The notes: generated from the letters alone by a model not told the origin. 64,000 nt of DNA from Saprospiraceae bacterium (GCA_028285085.1 JANQQI010000055.1:62001-126000); one strand, 5' to 3'; positions 1 to 9,794 are shown, counted from the stretch's first letter. Translations and numbers: made by a program.

Positions 1-348
1 CGAGCGATTAATAAGGAAATGGGCTGGAGTGGTTCGTTGTTTCGCAAACGAACCAAGGCCAAAACAACTTGGGACGAGGAAGAAGAAGCCCAAATAGGTA
101 AACCACATACACGGCCTCCTATGCCTAATACTTATTTAGAGACTTGTTTCAATTACATTCACCTTAATCCGGTGGAAGCTGGTTTGGTAACCCAAGCACA
201 GGATTGGAAATACTCTTCTTACCGAGATTATTTCTACCAAAAGAAAGACAGCCTTTGCCAACTTGAACTAGGCCGACAATGGATACCAGAGGTGAACAAT
301 GATACAGCTGAAAGTAAGCTTACTCCCGCAGAATTTCGCGAGAGATAA
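1..348 (+). CDS. REP-associated (Y1/IS200-like) transposase, C-terminal part
   Basis: The reading frame is open from base 1, so the gene starts to the left of the window and only its last 115 or so codons are seen. The stretch GSLFRKRTKAK followed by YLETCFNYIHLNPVEAGLV and WKYSSYRDY is the usual C-terminal half of the REP-associated tyrosine transposase (RAYT) branch of the IS200/Y1 family: the helix after the catalytic Tyr and the conserved HLNPV..GLV block. The HUH motif and probably the catalytic Tyr lie outside. RAYTs are single-strand transposases linked to dispersed palindromic REP sequences. Its last 29 bases overlap tail to tail with the acyl-CoA dehydrogenase gene on the other strand. 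Whether the full gene is intact cannot be told from here. Confidence 0.75.
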   Translation, partial: RAINKEMGWSGSLFRKRTKAKTTWDEEEEAQIGKPHTRPPMPNTYLETCFNYIHLNPVEAGLVTQAQDWKYSSYRDYFYQKKDSLCQLELGRQWIPEVNNDTAESKLTPAEFRER

Positions 349-1465
349 CCAGCTTCTGGATCTCAGAGGTGCCTTCACCGATTGTACACAGCTTGGAGTC
401 TCGGTAGAATTTCTCTACAGGAAATTCCTTAGTATAACCGTAACCGCCGTGAATTTGTACGGCTTCGGTTGAAGCTTCCACGGCTACTTCCGAGGCATAG
501 TACTTGGCCATGGCAGATTGCTTGGTAACCTTCTTATTCTGATCTTTGAGCGTACCAGATTGGCGGGTAAGTAGCTCTGCGGCTTGAATCTTTGTCGCCA
601 TGTCCGCTAGCTTGAAGCTGATTCCCTGGAATTTTGCAATAGGTTGTCCGAATTGATGGCGCTCCTTGGCGTACTTTACCGAAGCTTCGTAAGCCCCCTT
701 GGCAATACCTAAAGACAAGGCTGCAATTGAAATACGACCACCGTCCAGGATTTTCATGGACTGAATAAAACCTTCTCCCTCTGAGCCCAACATTTGACTC
801 TTATGTAGTCGGCAATTATCAAAAATCATTTCTGCCGTCTCAGAAGCACGCATCCCCAATTTGTTTTCTTTTTTGCCGGCTTTGAATCCGGGAGTGCCGC
901 GCTCAACAATGAAGGCAGACATTCCGTGGCTATCGAGGAGCTCTCCAGTACGAACGATGACCACCGCAACGTGACCAGAAATGCCATGAGTGATCCAACA
1001 TTTTGTACCGTTGATGACGTAGTAATCACCGTCACGCTCAGCGACACACTGCATGCGCCCGGCATCGCTACCAGTATTAGGTTCAGTCAAACCCCAGGCG
1101 CCGATCCACTGGCCGGTGGCTAGTCGGGGAAGATATTTTTGTTTTTGTTCTTCGCTGCCAAATTGCAAAATATGATTAGTACAAAGGGAATTGTGAGCAG
1201 CTACTGATAAGCCAATAGAGCCACAAACCTTAGCAATTTCTTCGATTACAGTAATATATTCTTGGTAGCCCAAACCGGCACCGTCGTATTGCTCGGGAAC
1301 GAGCACGCCCAGAAAGCCTTGCTCTCCGAGTTTGTGCATTAAATCAATGGGAAAATGTTGACTCTCATCCCAATCCATCACATTGGGTAAGATATACTGC
1401 TGCGCGAAGTCCCGCGCACTTTCTCGAATGATTTGAAGATTATCCGTTGAAGTGGCAACGTTCAT
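320..1465 (-). CDS. acyl-CoA dehydrogenase (short-chain/butyryl type)
   Basis: A flavoenzyme that oxidises an acyl-CoA to the trans-2-enoyl-CoA in fatty acid or branched-chain amino acid breakdown, passing electrons to ETF. At 381 residues it has the normal family length. The N-terminal helical domain is followed by the FAD/substrate segment [15 protein letters not shown] and ITHG, and the C-terminal domain carries [20 protein letters not shown] and [18 protein letters not shown], in which the Glu just before GTSEIQ is the expected catalytic base of short-chain members. No ETF or enoyl-CoA hydratase gene is adjacent, so the substrate is not defined by context. The start at 1465 is an ATG; a -7 box lies about 80 bases upstream. 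Confidence 0.9.
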   Translation of the reverse strand: MNVATSTDNLQIIRESARDFAQQYILPNVMDWDESQHFPIDLMHKLGEQGFLGVLVPEQYDGAGLGYQEYITVIEEIAKVCGSIGLSVAAHNSLCTNHILQFGSEEQKQKYLPRLATGQWIGAWGLTEPNTGSDAGRMQCVAERDGDYYVINGTKCWITHGISGHVAVVIVRTGELLDSHGMSAFIVERGTPGFKAGKKENKLGMRASETAEMIFDNCRLHKSQMLGSEGEGFIQSMKILDGGRISIAALSLGIAKGAYEASVKYAKERHQFGQPIAKFQGISFKLADMATKIQAAELLTRQSGTLKDQNKKVTKQSAMAKYYASEVAVEASTEAVQIHGGYGYTKEFPVEKFYRDSKLCTIGEGTSEIQKLVISREILRE

Positions 1466-1541
1466 ATTGAGTTCAAGGTTTTAAGCCGCTGGGAGGCGAC
1501 GATATTGGAATTAATTTGGTTGAATTTGGTCGTACAAAAAA

Positions 1542-1549
1542 CAAAGATA
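1542..1549 (-). promoter_or_regulatory. putative -7 box for the acyl-CoA dehydrogenase gene
   Basis: Read on the minus strand this is TATCTTTG, a perfect match to the Bacteroidota TAnnTTTG -7 element, placed about 77 bases before the ATG. No well-spaced TTG -33 element was found; the nearest is only 15 bases away. Confidence 0.35.
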
Positions 1550-1982
1550 TTGAAAAAAAAAGTGCAATTGAACACCTCAGAATTAATTAGTTGAAAACCA
1601 TAATACAAACAGACAATTCGTCTTTGAGTTTAAGTTGAAACGTATAAAATTCTGCATTCGCTTCTTTTTGCAATATGGTAAAAATAAATATGCATAACCC
1701 ACCTTGATCACAGAGACTTTTTGCATGAACTTTGCGTCTTATTTTGGTGTAATATAGACACTAAGCCATTGTCCTTCAATCATCAAAGCATAAAGTATCA
1801 TTAAACGAAGGCGATGCAATGAAGAACTGAAAGCATGTTCTGTGAAACAAAACGGCACTTGATCGTAATTTTGCTTGTTTCGGTCGAGATTGCCGGTTCT
1901 CTAATTTGGTTTTTATATAAAATTGAATTCGTAACCTATGAAAAGATTATTTGTTTCAGAACCCACGAAAACCTTTTTGAAA
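1550..1982. other. AT-rich intergenic region
   Basis: About 430 bases between a divergent pair (acyl-CoA dehydrogenase and the first CotH-like gene). It is AT-rich with no convincing gene. A 65-codon frame at 1835-2032 overlaps the next gene's signal peptide in another frame and looks like chance. It presumably holds the promoter of the CotH-like gene, but I could not identify a consensus element. Confidence 0.5.
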
Positions 1983-3068
1983 ATGAAATCGAGCCAACGC
2001 CTGCTGACTGCGCTCTTTTTTCTGCTTATTAATACTGCTCTAGTTGTTGCTCAGGATTTGGTTTCAACCAAAGGAGTAGCTGAATCAATTGCTTCTTCTA
2101 CGGAAACTAGAAATCAAACAATATTCCAAAGTCTGGATGAAGTCAGTACTTTGCGAATGACGATTACAACGAATATCAATGAGCTGATTACTAATAAATT
2201 TACCGATGATTATCGTCCGGCGACCATCTCGTATGAATCTGATGGTCAAGCCTATGTCTTTGAAGCTAAGGTACGTACCCGTGGTAAATTTCGTCGTAAA
2301 ACTTGCGACTTCCCACCATTGAAGCTTAAGTTCAATAAGAATGACTTGCGCATTCTCAATATGCACGATGACCACAAATCATTGAAGCTGGTGACGCACT
2401 GCCTTGAGGATGAGGAGGATGCAGGGCAATATCTGGTCAAGGAGTACCTGGCGTACAAAATGCTGAATACATTAACACCTCACAGCTTCAGAGTGAAGTT
2501 TGTTGAAGTGGTGTATACGGATGTCAATAATCCAAGTTTTCAGCAGACGCAATTTGGATTTTTGATTGAGAACACGGATGAAATGGCCGAACGCCTGGAA
2601 GGCGTTGAATGTGAGGATTGCTACAATTTATCTACATCAGTAATGGCTACTCGCTATCAGCATCTATTGTCTATGTTCCAGTTCATGATCGGTAATGCAG
2701 ACTGGAATAGCAAAATGATGCATAATGTAAAAGTGGTTCAGCGTACTGATGGAAAAACCTTGATGGTGCCTTACGACTTTGACTTTTCGGGAATGGTCAA
2801 TGCGCCTTATGCAAAACCTAATCCGGATTACAATCAACTGACCGTTCGTCAGCGTATTTATTTCAATAAAGTAGAAGATATTAAAGAGGTTAAGCCTCTG
2901 ATTCGTTACTTTAAAGCCAATAAAAAGAGTTTGCTCCACGTTGTAGAGTCCTGTGAATTGCTGACCAAAAGGAGTAAAAAAGACGTTTTGAAATACCTTA
3001 GATCGTTCTTCGATATTTTGGAAAATGACGAAGCTAGTTATCGAGCCTTTGTCAAAGATCGGATATAA
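1983..3068 (+). CDS. secreted CotH-kinase-like protein, paralogue 1
   Basis: A predicted exported protein of 361 residues, counted from the ATG at 1983 that begins a clean signal peptide (MKSSQRLLTALFF, ending near VVAQ); an upstream in-frame ATG at 1938 would add 15 charged residues before it. By eye the layout follows the CotH spore-coat kinase fold: an RG motif near residue 100 followed by a PPLKLKF block, a K(E)YLAYKMLN helix, then GNADW (residue 237), HN (247) and YDFDFSG (265). These would correspond to the catalytic Asp, the Asn and the metal-binding DFD of CotH and HipA-like kinases. Several Cys are present, as expected of an exported protein. Its closest visible relative is the next gene, which shares all of these motifs. 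Kinase activity and target are inference; annotation as a plain hypothetical protein is the alternative. Confidence 0.6.
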   Translation: MKSSQRLLTALFFLLINTALVVAQDLVSTKGVAESIASSTETRNQTIFQSLDEVSTLRMTITTNINELITNKFTDDYRPATISYESDGQAYVFEAKVRTRGKFRRKTCDFPPLKLKFNKNDLRILNMHDDHKSLKLVTHCLEDEEDAGQYLVKEYLAYKMLNTLTPHSFRVKFVEVVYTDVNNPSFQQTQFGFLIENTDEMAERLEGVECEDCYNLSTSVMATRYQHLLSMFQFMIGNADWNSKMMHNVKVVQRTDGKTLMVPYDFDFSGMVNAPYAKPNPDYNQLTVRQRIYFNKVEDIKEVKPLIRYFKANKKSLLHVVESCELLTKRSKKDVLKYLRSFFDILENDEASYRAFVKDRI

Positions 3069-3220
3069 GATAAGATGATCAGTTGCGATTGATACAGAAG
3101 CTTTTCTCTAAATTTGTAAATAAAATCATATAGCATTTTTATACAATTTTTCATTAGCTCTAGTCAATCGCGACTGATAACATAATGCTTAAAACAACTC
3201 AAATCTCTTTAACTTCAATA

Positions 3221-4273
3221 ATGGATTGTAAACGCTCACTGCTTGCAACTGCCTTGCTATGGTTGTCCGTTTCGGTCATTGGCCAAACTCAGCAATCACA
3301 TCTCGACTTGCAGCAATCTTTACCACCAACTATTTTCCAACATTTTGCTCAGGATCAGGATAGTCTGATTCCCCATATTACGCTCCGGGCTAATTTTGTG
3401 GGACTCATGTCTAACAAGTCCGACGAAAAGTACCGCCCAGCGGAGTTGACTTGGGAAATGGGAGATAGCACCTTCAATTGGAAAGTCAAGGTGTGTCCAC
3501 GTGGGAAATCCCGTAAGCGTATGTGTGATATGCCGCCTTTGCGCGTCAAGTTTTCCAAGAAAAAGCTGCGTAAAAACGGCCTCCGGGCTTATTTCAATAA
3601 GCTGAAACTGGTAAACTTCTGCAAGTCCGGTAAGCGCTACCAATCCTATGTGATGCGTGAATACCTCGTCTACAAGTTGTACAATATCTTGACGGATCAT
3701 AGCTTCCGGGTACAGTTGTACCAACTCACTTACCAAGACTCTTTGGATCGCATTGAATCAAAGACCCACTATGGATTTTTTATCGAAAATTCTGATGAAT
3801 TAGCGAAGCGGATGAATGCACGGGAACTAAAGAAATTTGCTTGTAACCGGGATTCGGTAATCAGCTTCAACTACGATCTCATGTGTATGTTCCAATACAT
3901 GATTGGTAATACGGATTGGAAATTAGATATGCTCCATAATGTCAAAAACCTGAAGCATCGGGTGGATGGGACTTACATTCCGGTACCTTATGATTTCGAT
4001 TTCTCGGGCATTGTAGATGCTAATTATGCTCGACCTAATGCGGAATTAGACCAAACGGATATTCGGCAGCGAGTTTATATGGGAGATTGTTCAAAACACC
4101 ACGAATTGAAACCCGTGATTGATCATTTCTTAGCGCACAAGGAAGAAATCTTGCAGTACTGTGAAAATGCAGAGTACCTGACGAAGTTCGAGCGCAAAGA
4201 CATTATTCAATTTATCAAATCATTCTATCGCATCATTGAAAGTCCGCGCAAGTTCAAGCGGAATGTTCACTAA
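3221..4273 (+). CDS. secreted CotH-kinase-like protein, paralogue 2
   Basis: Tandem paralogue of the preceding gene. The chosen ATG at 3221 starts a signal peptide (MDCKRSLLATALLWL, cleavage near VIGQ) and gives 350 residues; an upstream ATG at 3185 would add 12 residues. The same motif series is present: RG at residue 94 with a C-D-M-P-P-L-R-V-K-F block, REYLVYKLYN, FIENSDELAKR, GNTDW at 229, HN at 239 and YDFDFSG at 258, followed by the shared YARPN and RQRVYMG segments. The two genes are separated by roughly 150 bases, so they may share a transcript or have separate promoters. The fold assignment rests on motif order only. Strong conservation of every candidate active-site residue in both copies argues that both are functional. 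Confidence 0.6.
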   Translation: MDCKRSLLATALLWLSVSVIGQTQQSHLDLQQSLPPTIFQHFAQDQDSLIPHITLRANFVGLMSNKSDEKYRPAELTWEMGDSTFNWKVKVCPRGKSRKRMCDMPPLRVKFSKKKLRKNGLRAYFNKLKLVNFCKSGKRYQSYVMREYLVYKLYNILTDHSFRVQLYQLTYQDSLDRIESKTHYGFFIENSDELAKRMNARELKKFACNRDSVISFNYDLMCMFQYMIGNTDWKLDMLHNVKNLKHRVDGTYIPVPYDFDFSGIVDANYARPNAELDQTDIRQRVYMGDCSKHHELKPVIDHFLAHKEEILQYCENAEYLTKFERKDIIQFIKSFYRIIESPRKFKRNVH

Positions 4274-4299
4274 ACCACATTAGTGGATTTCTGAAAAGG

Positions 4300-4345
4300 C
4301 TTTATTCTAAACTTTGTACACTATTGTAAATCGTTTAGAATAAAG
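4300..4345. terminator. bidirectional terminator-like inverted repeat
   Basis: A perfect 13-bp stem (CTTTATTCTAAAC at 4300-4312 paired with 4333-4345) with a 20-base loop sits between the convergent second CotH-like gene and rarA, ending just before the rarA stop codon. The stem is AT-rich, and a short CCAC/GTGG hairpin lies just upstream. It most likely serves both transcripts. Confidence 0.5.
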
Positions 4346-4346
4346 T

Positions 4347-5627
4347 CTAATAACCGTATTTGTCTTTCCAATTAGTTTGTAAGCTGCGGCGGATTTTGTC
4401 TTCACTGGGATTTTGGCCAGGTTCGTAGAACTTTTGGGCCTTGATCTCTTCGGGGAGAAATTCGTGTTCTACAAAGTTTCCAGCGAAATCATGGGCATAT
4501 TGATACCCTTTGCCATAGTCCAGGTCGCGCATGAGCTTGGTTGGTGCATTGCGGATGGATAAGGGAACGGGTAAATTGCCCGTCTCGCGCACCAGCTTTT
4601 GTGCCTGTTTGATGGCGAGATAAGTTGAATTACTCTTAGGAGAAGTAGCCAAGTAGACGGTGGCCTGCGATAAGATAATTCGAGCCTCGGGCAGCCCCAC
4701 GGCTTGCGCCGCCTGAAAAGCTGTAGTGGCCATCAATAAGGCGTTGGGATTCGCCAACCCAATGTCCTCCGAAGCGGCGATAATCATTCGCCGCGCGATG
4801 AATTTAATATCTTCTCCACCTTCGATCATGCGTGCCAGCCAGTAGACCGCAGCATTAGGATCACTGCCTCGTATCGACTTAATGAAGGCCGAAGCAATAT
4901 CGTAATGTTGTTCTCCTCCTTTGTCATAAATAGCAATATTCTGTTGAATCATTTCGCTCACCAATTCATCCGTGATGGTCAGACCCGCGATTTCGGCCTC
5001 GGGATGATTACAAACTAATTCCAGAATGTTGAGGAGTTTACGCGCATCACCACCCGAGTAGCGTAATAAGGCATCGTAAGCCTCGACTTTAATTTGCTTC
5101 TTACTGAGCAATTCATCTTTAGCTAATGCTCGGTCGACTAAAGAAATGAGCTCTTCCTTACTGTGGTGCTGCAAAGTATAAACTTGACAGCGGGACAATA
5201 GCGCGGAAATTACCTCAAAGGATGGATTTTCGGTAGTGGCACCGATCAAGGTCACCACTCCGCGTTCCACGGCGCCCAGCAAAGAATCCTGCTGAGATTT
5301 ACTGAAGCGATGGATCTCATCGATAAAGAGGATAGGATTGGGGCGATTGAAAAACTGCTGATTCTTCGCCTTAGTGATCGTTTCCCGAATGTCTTTCACC
5401 CCGGAATTAATAGCGCTGAGTGTGTGAAATGGTCGTTGCAACTGGTTAGCAATGATACTCGCTAAGGTCGTTTTACCGACACCGGGCGGCCCCCAAAGAA
5501 TAAATGAAGGGATATTTCCCGATTCAATGGCTTGCCGCAATACGGCTCCCGGACCTACCAAATGGCTTTGCCCAATATAATCTTCCAGTGTTTTGGGGCG
5601 CATGCGCTCCGCGAGAGGTGCACTCAT
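4347..5627 (-). CDS. rarA: replication-associated recombination protein A (RarA/MgsA AAA+ ATPase)
   Basis: A clamp-loader-like AAA+ ATPase acting at stalled replication forks. Walker A is GPPGVGKTT and Walker B is LFIDEIHRF, followed by a sensor segment GATTENPSFE and an arginine-finger region LLSRCQVY. The C-terminal half has the SDPNAAVYWLARMIEGGED and ASEDIGLANP blocks typical of the MgsA tetramerisation domain. The frame extends to a TTG at 5633, but the ATG at 5627 (MSAPLAERMRP) is the better start. A near-consensus -7 element (TACCTTTA, minus strand, 5643-5650) would put transcription only about ten bases before it. At 426 residues the length is normal. Confidence 0.93.
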   Translation of the reverse strand: MSAPLAERMRPKTLEDYIGQSHLVGPGAVLRQAIESGNIPSFILWGPPGVGKTTLASIIANQLQRPFHTLSAINSGVKDIRETITKAKNQQFFNRPNPILFIDEIHRFSKSQQDSLLGAVERGVVTLIGATTENPSFEVISALLSRCQVYTLQHHSKEELISLVDRALAKDELLSKKQIKVEAYDALLRYSGGDARKLLNILELVCNHPEAEIAGLTITDELVSEMIQQNIAIYDKGGEQHYDIASAFIKSIRGSDPNAAVYWLARMIEGGEDIKFIARRMIIAASEDIGLANPNALLMATTAFQAAQAVGLPEARIILSQATVYLATSPKSNSTYLAIKQAQKLVRETGNLPVPLSIRNAPTKLMRDLDYGKGYQYAHDFAGNFVEHEFLPEEIKAQKFYEPGQNPSEDKIRRSLQTNWKDKYGY

Positions 5628-5793
5628 CAGCAATCATTTTTGTAAAGGTAGAGATAGAATTTTTTTAAAAAAAATAATACCCATACCCAACCTCTTAAAG
5701 GAAATGGCCGTGTATCCATTTGAAAATATAAGCTAACGGGTAGATCAGCCCATAATCTTTATTCTAAAACTAACTATCCACTAAAATAATTCT

Positions 5794-8700
5794 ATGAAAA
5801 AGATGATGACTTTCCTTCCCCTCTTGTTCTTTCTGAACCTGTTAGGAGCTATGAATCAAAACGTTAACCTTTCTGGTGTCCTCGAGGACCACACAGGGGC
5901 TGCCATAAGTAACGCAGCCATCAATATTAAGGTATCTAACGGTTGGATTGCTTACTCAAATACTGTGTATACTGATAGTTTTGGTAACTATTCTGATACC
6001 ATAGTTCTCCCGGATACCATGAACTTTGCCGAACTTACTATCAAAACTAACGCTTGTACTACGATTGCGCTACTGACTGAATATAGAACTTGGGAGCCAA
6101 TTCCTGCTTCGGATTATGTCGCGTTAAACTGCCCCTCACCATCGTCTTGTCAAGTTGAAGCTGTTTTAAATAATTCTATTCTGCTCATCGAGGCTAGTGG
6201 TAGTGGAGGCGTACCACCTTACAGTTTCTTATGGAATACCGGAGAAACAACCTCAAACATCTCTCCACCCAATTCAGGATGGTACAGCGTCACCCTGACG
6301 GATAGTGAAGGCTGTACGACTGCAGATAACATCTTTGTTTATCACCCTAATTATTGTGATGTTGAAATTGTGTACACTCAAAACGATATGCTCAATGCTA
6401 ATCCGGTTTTTGGGAATGGCCCAATTAGCTATTTATGGTCGACTGGTGAAACGACCAATAGTATTGTGCCTTCTGTCGCTGACTCATACATTGTAACAAT
6501 TACAGCTAGTGACGGGTGCATGAGTAGTGATACCATTTTCTTTGATCCTGATTTGGTGGATAGTTGTAGTGTCTCGATTGATGTTTATCAAGACGGTGAC
6601 ATGTTGCATGCTGCTGCAATTGGGATAGAACCATTTTTATACAATTGGAATACTGGCTCGATATCCAGTAGCGTCTGGCCAGATTCTATTGGTGACTATT
6701 GTGTAACAGTGACCGATTTTACTGGTTGTACGACTACTGCATGTCATACGGTTGAATACCTCTGTAATCTGGATTTTTGGCTAGATATTAACGATTCTCT
6801 CTTAACTATCGAGCCTATTATTACCGAAGGAACACCGCCCTTTACGTATAATTGGAATACTGGAGAGACGACTCCATCCATTCAACTTACGGCGACGGGT
6901 TTATATAATTTAACCATAACTGATGCTAATGATTGTACATATGTCGGTGGGACATACTTTAACGCTAGCTATCATTGTGGAGTAAGCCTTTATTTAACTG
7001 AGGATACGCTCTTGCAAACAACGAATTTATATGGTGAAGCTCCATTTACTTATGCTTGGAGCACCGGTGAGACGACGACCAGTATTGCTCCAACCGAAGC
7101 CGGATACTATAGTGTTACGATCAATGCGAGCAATGGATGTGTAAATGGCGATACGATTTACTATGACCCTGATTTACTAGATAGTTGTAGTGTTTCTATC
7201 GTGGCCTACCAGGGAGGTAATGTACTGTCAGCCTCTGCCAGCGGAGAGGCACCATTTAACTATAGTTGGGATACCGGCTCGTCATCTAATTATATTTGGC
7301 CGGATTCAAACGGTGTTTACTGTGTAACGGTAACGGATACCTACAGTTGTTCCTCGACAGCTTGTTACACGGTGACAAATATGTGCGATTTAAACTTTTG
7401 GTTATCGATTAATGATTCCCTTTATACTATTGAGCCTAACAACATTACGGGAGGCACACCACCCTTCACTTACAATTGGAGTACCGGAGAAACCACGCCA
7501 TCCATTCAACCAACGGTAACTGGTTATTATCTTTTAACAATAACGGACGCTTACGGTTGCACCGTTACCAGATCGAGGTATTTTGATTATAGCGACTATT
7601 GTGGGGTAAGTGTTTATTTGACGGAGGATACGCTTTTGCAAACAACGAATTTGTACGGTGAAGCACCTTTTACTTATGCCTGGAATACAGGAGAGACTAC
7701 CTCAAGCATTGCTCCAACCGAAGCCGGGTACTACAGTGTCACGATCAACGCGAACGATGGCTGTACCATTGGTGATACGATCTACTATGATCCGAATTGG
7801 ATTGATAGCTGTGACGTTACCTTAACGCTTAGTCCAAACGGTAATTACTTATCTGCTTCTGCTAGTGGTGTAGCACCTTTTAGCTACAATTGGAACACTG
7901 GTTCGACTTGGAGTACTATTTGGCCGGATTCAAACGGTGTTTACTGTGTAACGGTGGTCGATTCCTATGGATGTACCGCGACAGCCTGTCAGAACGTTAC
8001 GAGCATTTGTAATATGGTAGTAGACATTTTTTATAATAATGATTCTATCGCCTTACTTGATACTGATATCTTGATACCCGGCACCGCTCCGTATGTTTAT
8101 AATTGGAGTACCGGAGAAACAACCGCGAGTATTATCCCGACTACCCCGGGGGTATACTATTTGACCGTGACTGATGCCTACGGTTGTTCAGATACAGATG
8201 CATTCTATTTCGACCTTAATGATTATTGTGACGTCAATATCAATGTAACCCCAGATGATGATCTTAATGCCTCCGCCTATGGCGCTGATCCATTAACCTA
8301 CCTTTGGAGTACTGGAGAGACAAGTTCAACGATTGATCCACCCAGTGTTGGCGTCTATGCAGTGACCATTACGGCTAGTGATGGATGTGTAAGTGCAGAT
8401 ACCTTATTTTACAATCCTGGCCTGATTGATAGTTGTACCGTCTTAGTAGAGACCCATCAAAATGGGTATTGTCTTCAAGCCTACGGTAGCGGTGAAGCCC
8501 CCTTATCGTATACTTGGAATACGGGGGCAACGGGGACTTATTTTTGTCCGGGGGCTAATGGCCAGTATTGTGTGACCATGACGGATAGTACGGGCTGTAC
8601 CGCCACGGCTTGTGGGACTATTTCTGCCTATTTAGATTCTTGCGAAGTAGTCATTGTTGATTCTATTGCTGGCGAACTCATGGCTTTACCATCGGGCAGT

Positions 8701-9768
8701 GTGGCTAATTCTTACAACTTCTTGTGGAGTACCGGAGATACTTTACCTTCGATTACTAATGTATTACCAAATCAAACCTACTGCGTCACGATCACTAACA
8801 GCTACGGCTGTGAAGCCTCAGATTGCTTTACAACGAATTTCAATGGGCCATCCCTCAGTGGTTACGTGAGCTTAGAAAATATGCCATCGGCAAATATAGA
8901 CGAAGCAATAGTACAATTATTTGAATACAACCAAGGGGCTGGCGGTATGGAAATGATTGCCAGCACACCCTTGGTGGATGGTAACTTTGCCTTCTTAGAC
9001 ATTCCAGTAGGCGACTATTTGCTACGTGCGATGTTAGGTGAAGCGGATCCAAATACCGAAACCTTCCTGCCAACTTATAATAACCATGAACTATGGTGGA
9101 ACGACGTGACGGCGATTAGCGTCAGTGAAGCGGTTACGAATCAGCAAATCCTTCTGATCGCGGCGGAGCCACTGGGTAGTGGTTTGGGTAGCATCAGCGG
9201 TGGAGTAGAAGAAGGCGAAAATATCCGAGGGAATGACGACGATCGGAATGCCGGAGAGCCCATTGCTGATGTCAGTATCATTCTGTTGAACGCTGATGAA
9301 TTACCGGTGGCTTACGCTATGACCGATAGCGATGGTCAATACAGTTTTGAGAATTTACCGTGGGGAACTTACAAAGTGGTGCTTGAAATTGCAGGAATTG
9401 AACAACCGGCTTACTGGGTGACGCTTAGCCCGGAAATGCCTAGTGTAGACGACCAAAATTTCATTGTGGATGAAGATAGTGCGGCAACGACGGTAAGTAC
9501 CAGTTCGATCGTGATGGGACACAGCATCAGCTTATTCCCTAATCCGACACGAGCAGAAATTTACTTGAACTTTGAGTTGAGCCAGACCACGATTTTAAAT
9601 ATTGATCTGGTGAACGTGAATGGTCAAACCGTATTGAGCCGTCGCTTTCAACTTGGCGCAGGGCAGTACACTGAAACCTTCGACCTTAAAACCCTGCCGG
9701 CTGGTGTATATCAGTTGCAGATGGTCGATGCTAAAGGCACGACGAGCCGTAAAATCGTCAAATACTAA
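5794..9768 (+). CDS. large T9SS-exported surface protein with 13 SprB-like repeats
   Basis: A 1324-residue exported protein. An N-terminal signal peptide (MKKMMTFLPLLFFLNLLGA) is followed by a carboxypeptidase-regulatory-like beta domain to about residue 110. Then come 13 tandem repeats of about 70 residues, each with a core like APFTYAWSTGETT, then G-Y-Y-S-V-T-I, then a D-G-C motif. After residue ~1020 two more regulatory-like/SdrD-type beta domains follow (ISGGVEEGENIRG, then DSDGQYSFENLPWGTYKV), and the last ~80 residues are a type A T9SS sorting domain (SLFPNPTRAEIYLNF to the end). Cys residues recur at fixed places in each repeat and probably form disulphides. The role is likely adhesion or gliding-related surface display, by analogy with SprB. 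It is transcribed alone, with a hairpin downstream. Its internal repeats form a higher-order pattern reported as a separate feature. Confidence 0.9.
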   Translation: MKKMMTFLPLLFFLNLLGAMNQNVNLSGVLEDHTGAAISNAAINIKVSNGWIAYSNTVYTDSFGNYSDTIVLPDTMNFAELTIKTNACTTIALLTEYRTWEPIPASDYVALNCPSPSSCQVEAVLNNSILLIEASGSGGVPPYSFLWNTGETTSNISPPNSGWYSVTLTDSEGCTTADNIFVYHPNYCDVEIVYTQNDMLNANPVFGNGPISYLWSTGETTNSIVPSVADSYIVTITASDGCMSSDTIFFDPDLVDSCSVSIDVYQDGDMLHAAAIGIEPFLYNWNTGSISSSVWPDSIGDYCVTVTDFTGCTTTACHTVEYLCNLDFWLDINDSLLTIEPIITEGTPPFTYNWNTGETTPSIQLTATGLYNLTITDANDCTYVGGTYFNASYHCGVSLYLTEDTLLQTTNLYGEAPFTYAWSTGETTTSIAPTEAGYYSVTINASNGCVNGDTIYYDPDLLDSCSVSIVAYQGGNVLSASASGEAPFNYSWDTGSSSNYIWPDSNGVYCVTVTDTYSCSSTACYTVTNMCDLNFWLSINDSLYTIEPNNITGGTPPFTYNWSTGETTPSIQPTVTGYYLLTITDAYGCTVTRSRYFDYSDYCGVSVYLTEDTLLQTTNLYGEAPFTYAWNTGETTSSIAPTEAGYYSVTINANDGCTIGDTIYYDPNWIDSCDVTLTLSPNGNYLSASASGVAPFSYNWNTGSTWSTIWPDSNGVYCVTVVDSYGCTATACQNVTSICNMVVDIFYNNDSIALLDTDILIPGTAPYVYNWSTGETTASIIPTTPGVYYLTVTDAYGCSDTDAFYFDLNDYCDVNINVTPDDDLNASAYGADPLTYLWSTGETSSTIDPPSVGVYAVTITASDGCVSADTLFYNPGLIDSCTVLVETHQNGYCLQAYGSGEAPLSYTWNTGATGTYFCPGANGQYCVTMTDSTGCTATACGTISAYLDSCEVVIVDSIAGELMALPSGSVANSYNFLWSTGDTLPSITNVLPNQTYCVTITNSYGCEASDCFTTNFNGPSLSGYVSLENMPSANIDEAIVQLFEYNQGAGGMEMIASTPLVDGNFAFLDIPVGDYLLRAMLGEADPNTETFLPTYNNHELWWNDVTAISVSEAVTNQQILLIAAEPLGSGLGSISGGVEEGENIRGNDDDRNAGEPIADVSIILLNADELPVAYAMTDSDGQYSFENLPWGTYKVVLEIAGIEQPAYWVTLSPEMPSVDDQNFIVDEDSAATTVSTSSIVMGHSISLFPNPTRAEIYLNFELSQTTILNIDLVNVNGQTVLSRRFQLGAGQYTETFDLKTLPAGVYQLQMVDAKGTTSRKIVKY
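6355..8640 (+). repeat. higher-order A-B-C tandem repeat inside the surface protein gene
   Basis: The SprB-like units are not equivalent but occur as three types in fixed order. Super-units start at 6355, 6976, 7600 and 8227, giving periods of 621, 624 and 627 bases; the fourth holds only types A and B. Type A units end in a D-T-I-x-Y-D-P-x segment, type B units carry WPDSNGVYCVTV and a second Cys pair, and type C units begin N-x-x-F-W-L and contain GTPPFTYNW. The second and third copies of type A are nearly identical at the DNA level in the stretch encoding TEDTLLQTTNLYGEAPFTY. This indicates recent duplication of a three-repeat block. Confidence 0.85.
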
Positions 9769-9794
9769 GATCAGATTAGTTTTGCGAAATACCG

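Noticed and set aside
1835-2032. 65-codon frame before the first CotH-like gene
   Set aside because: It overlaps the signal peptide of the real gene in another frame and shows no domain; hydrophobicity comes from AT-rich sequence.
6355-8640. Regular repeats considered as a CRISPR-like array
   Set aside because: Periods of about 620 bases, protein-coding throughout, and no short direct repeats with unique spacers.
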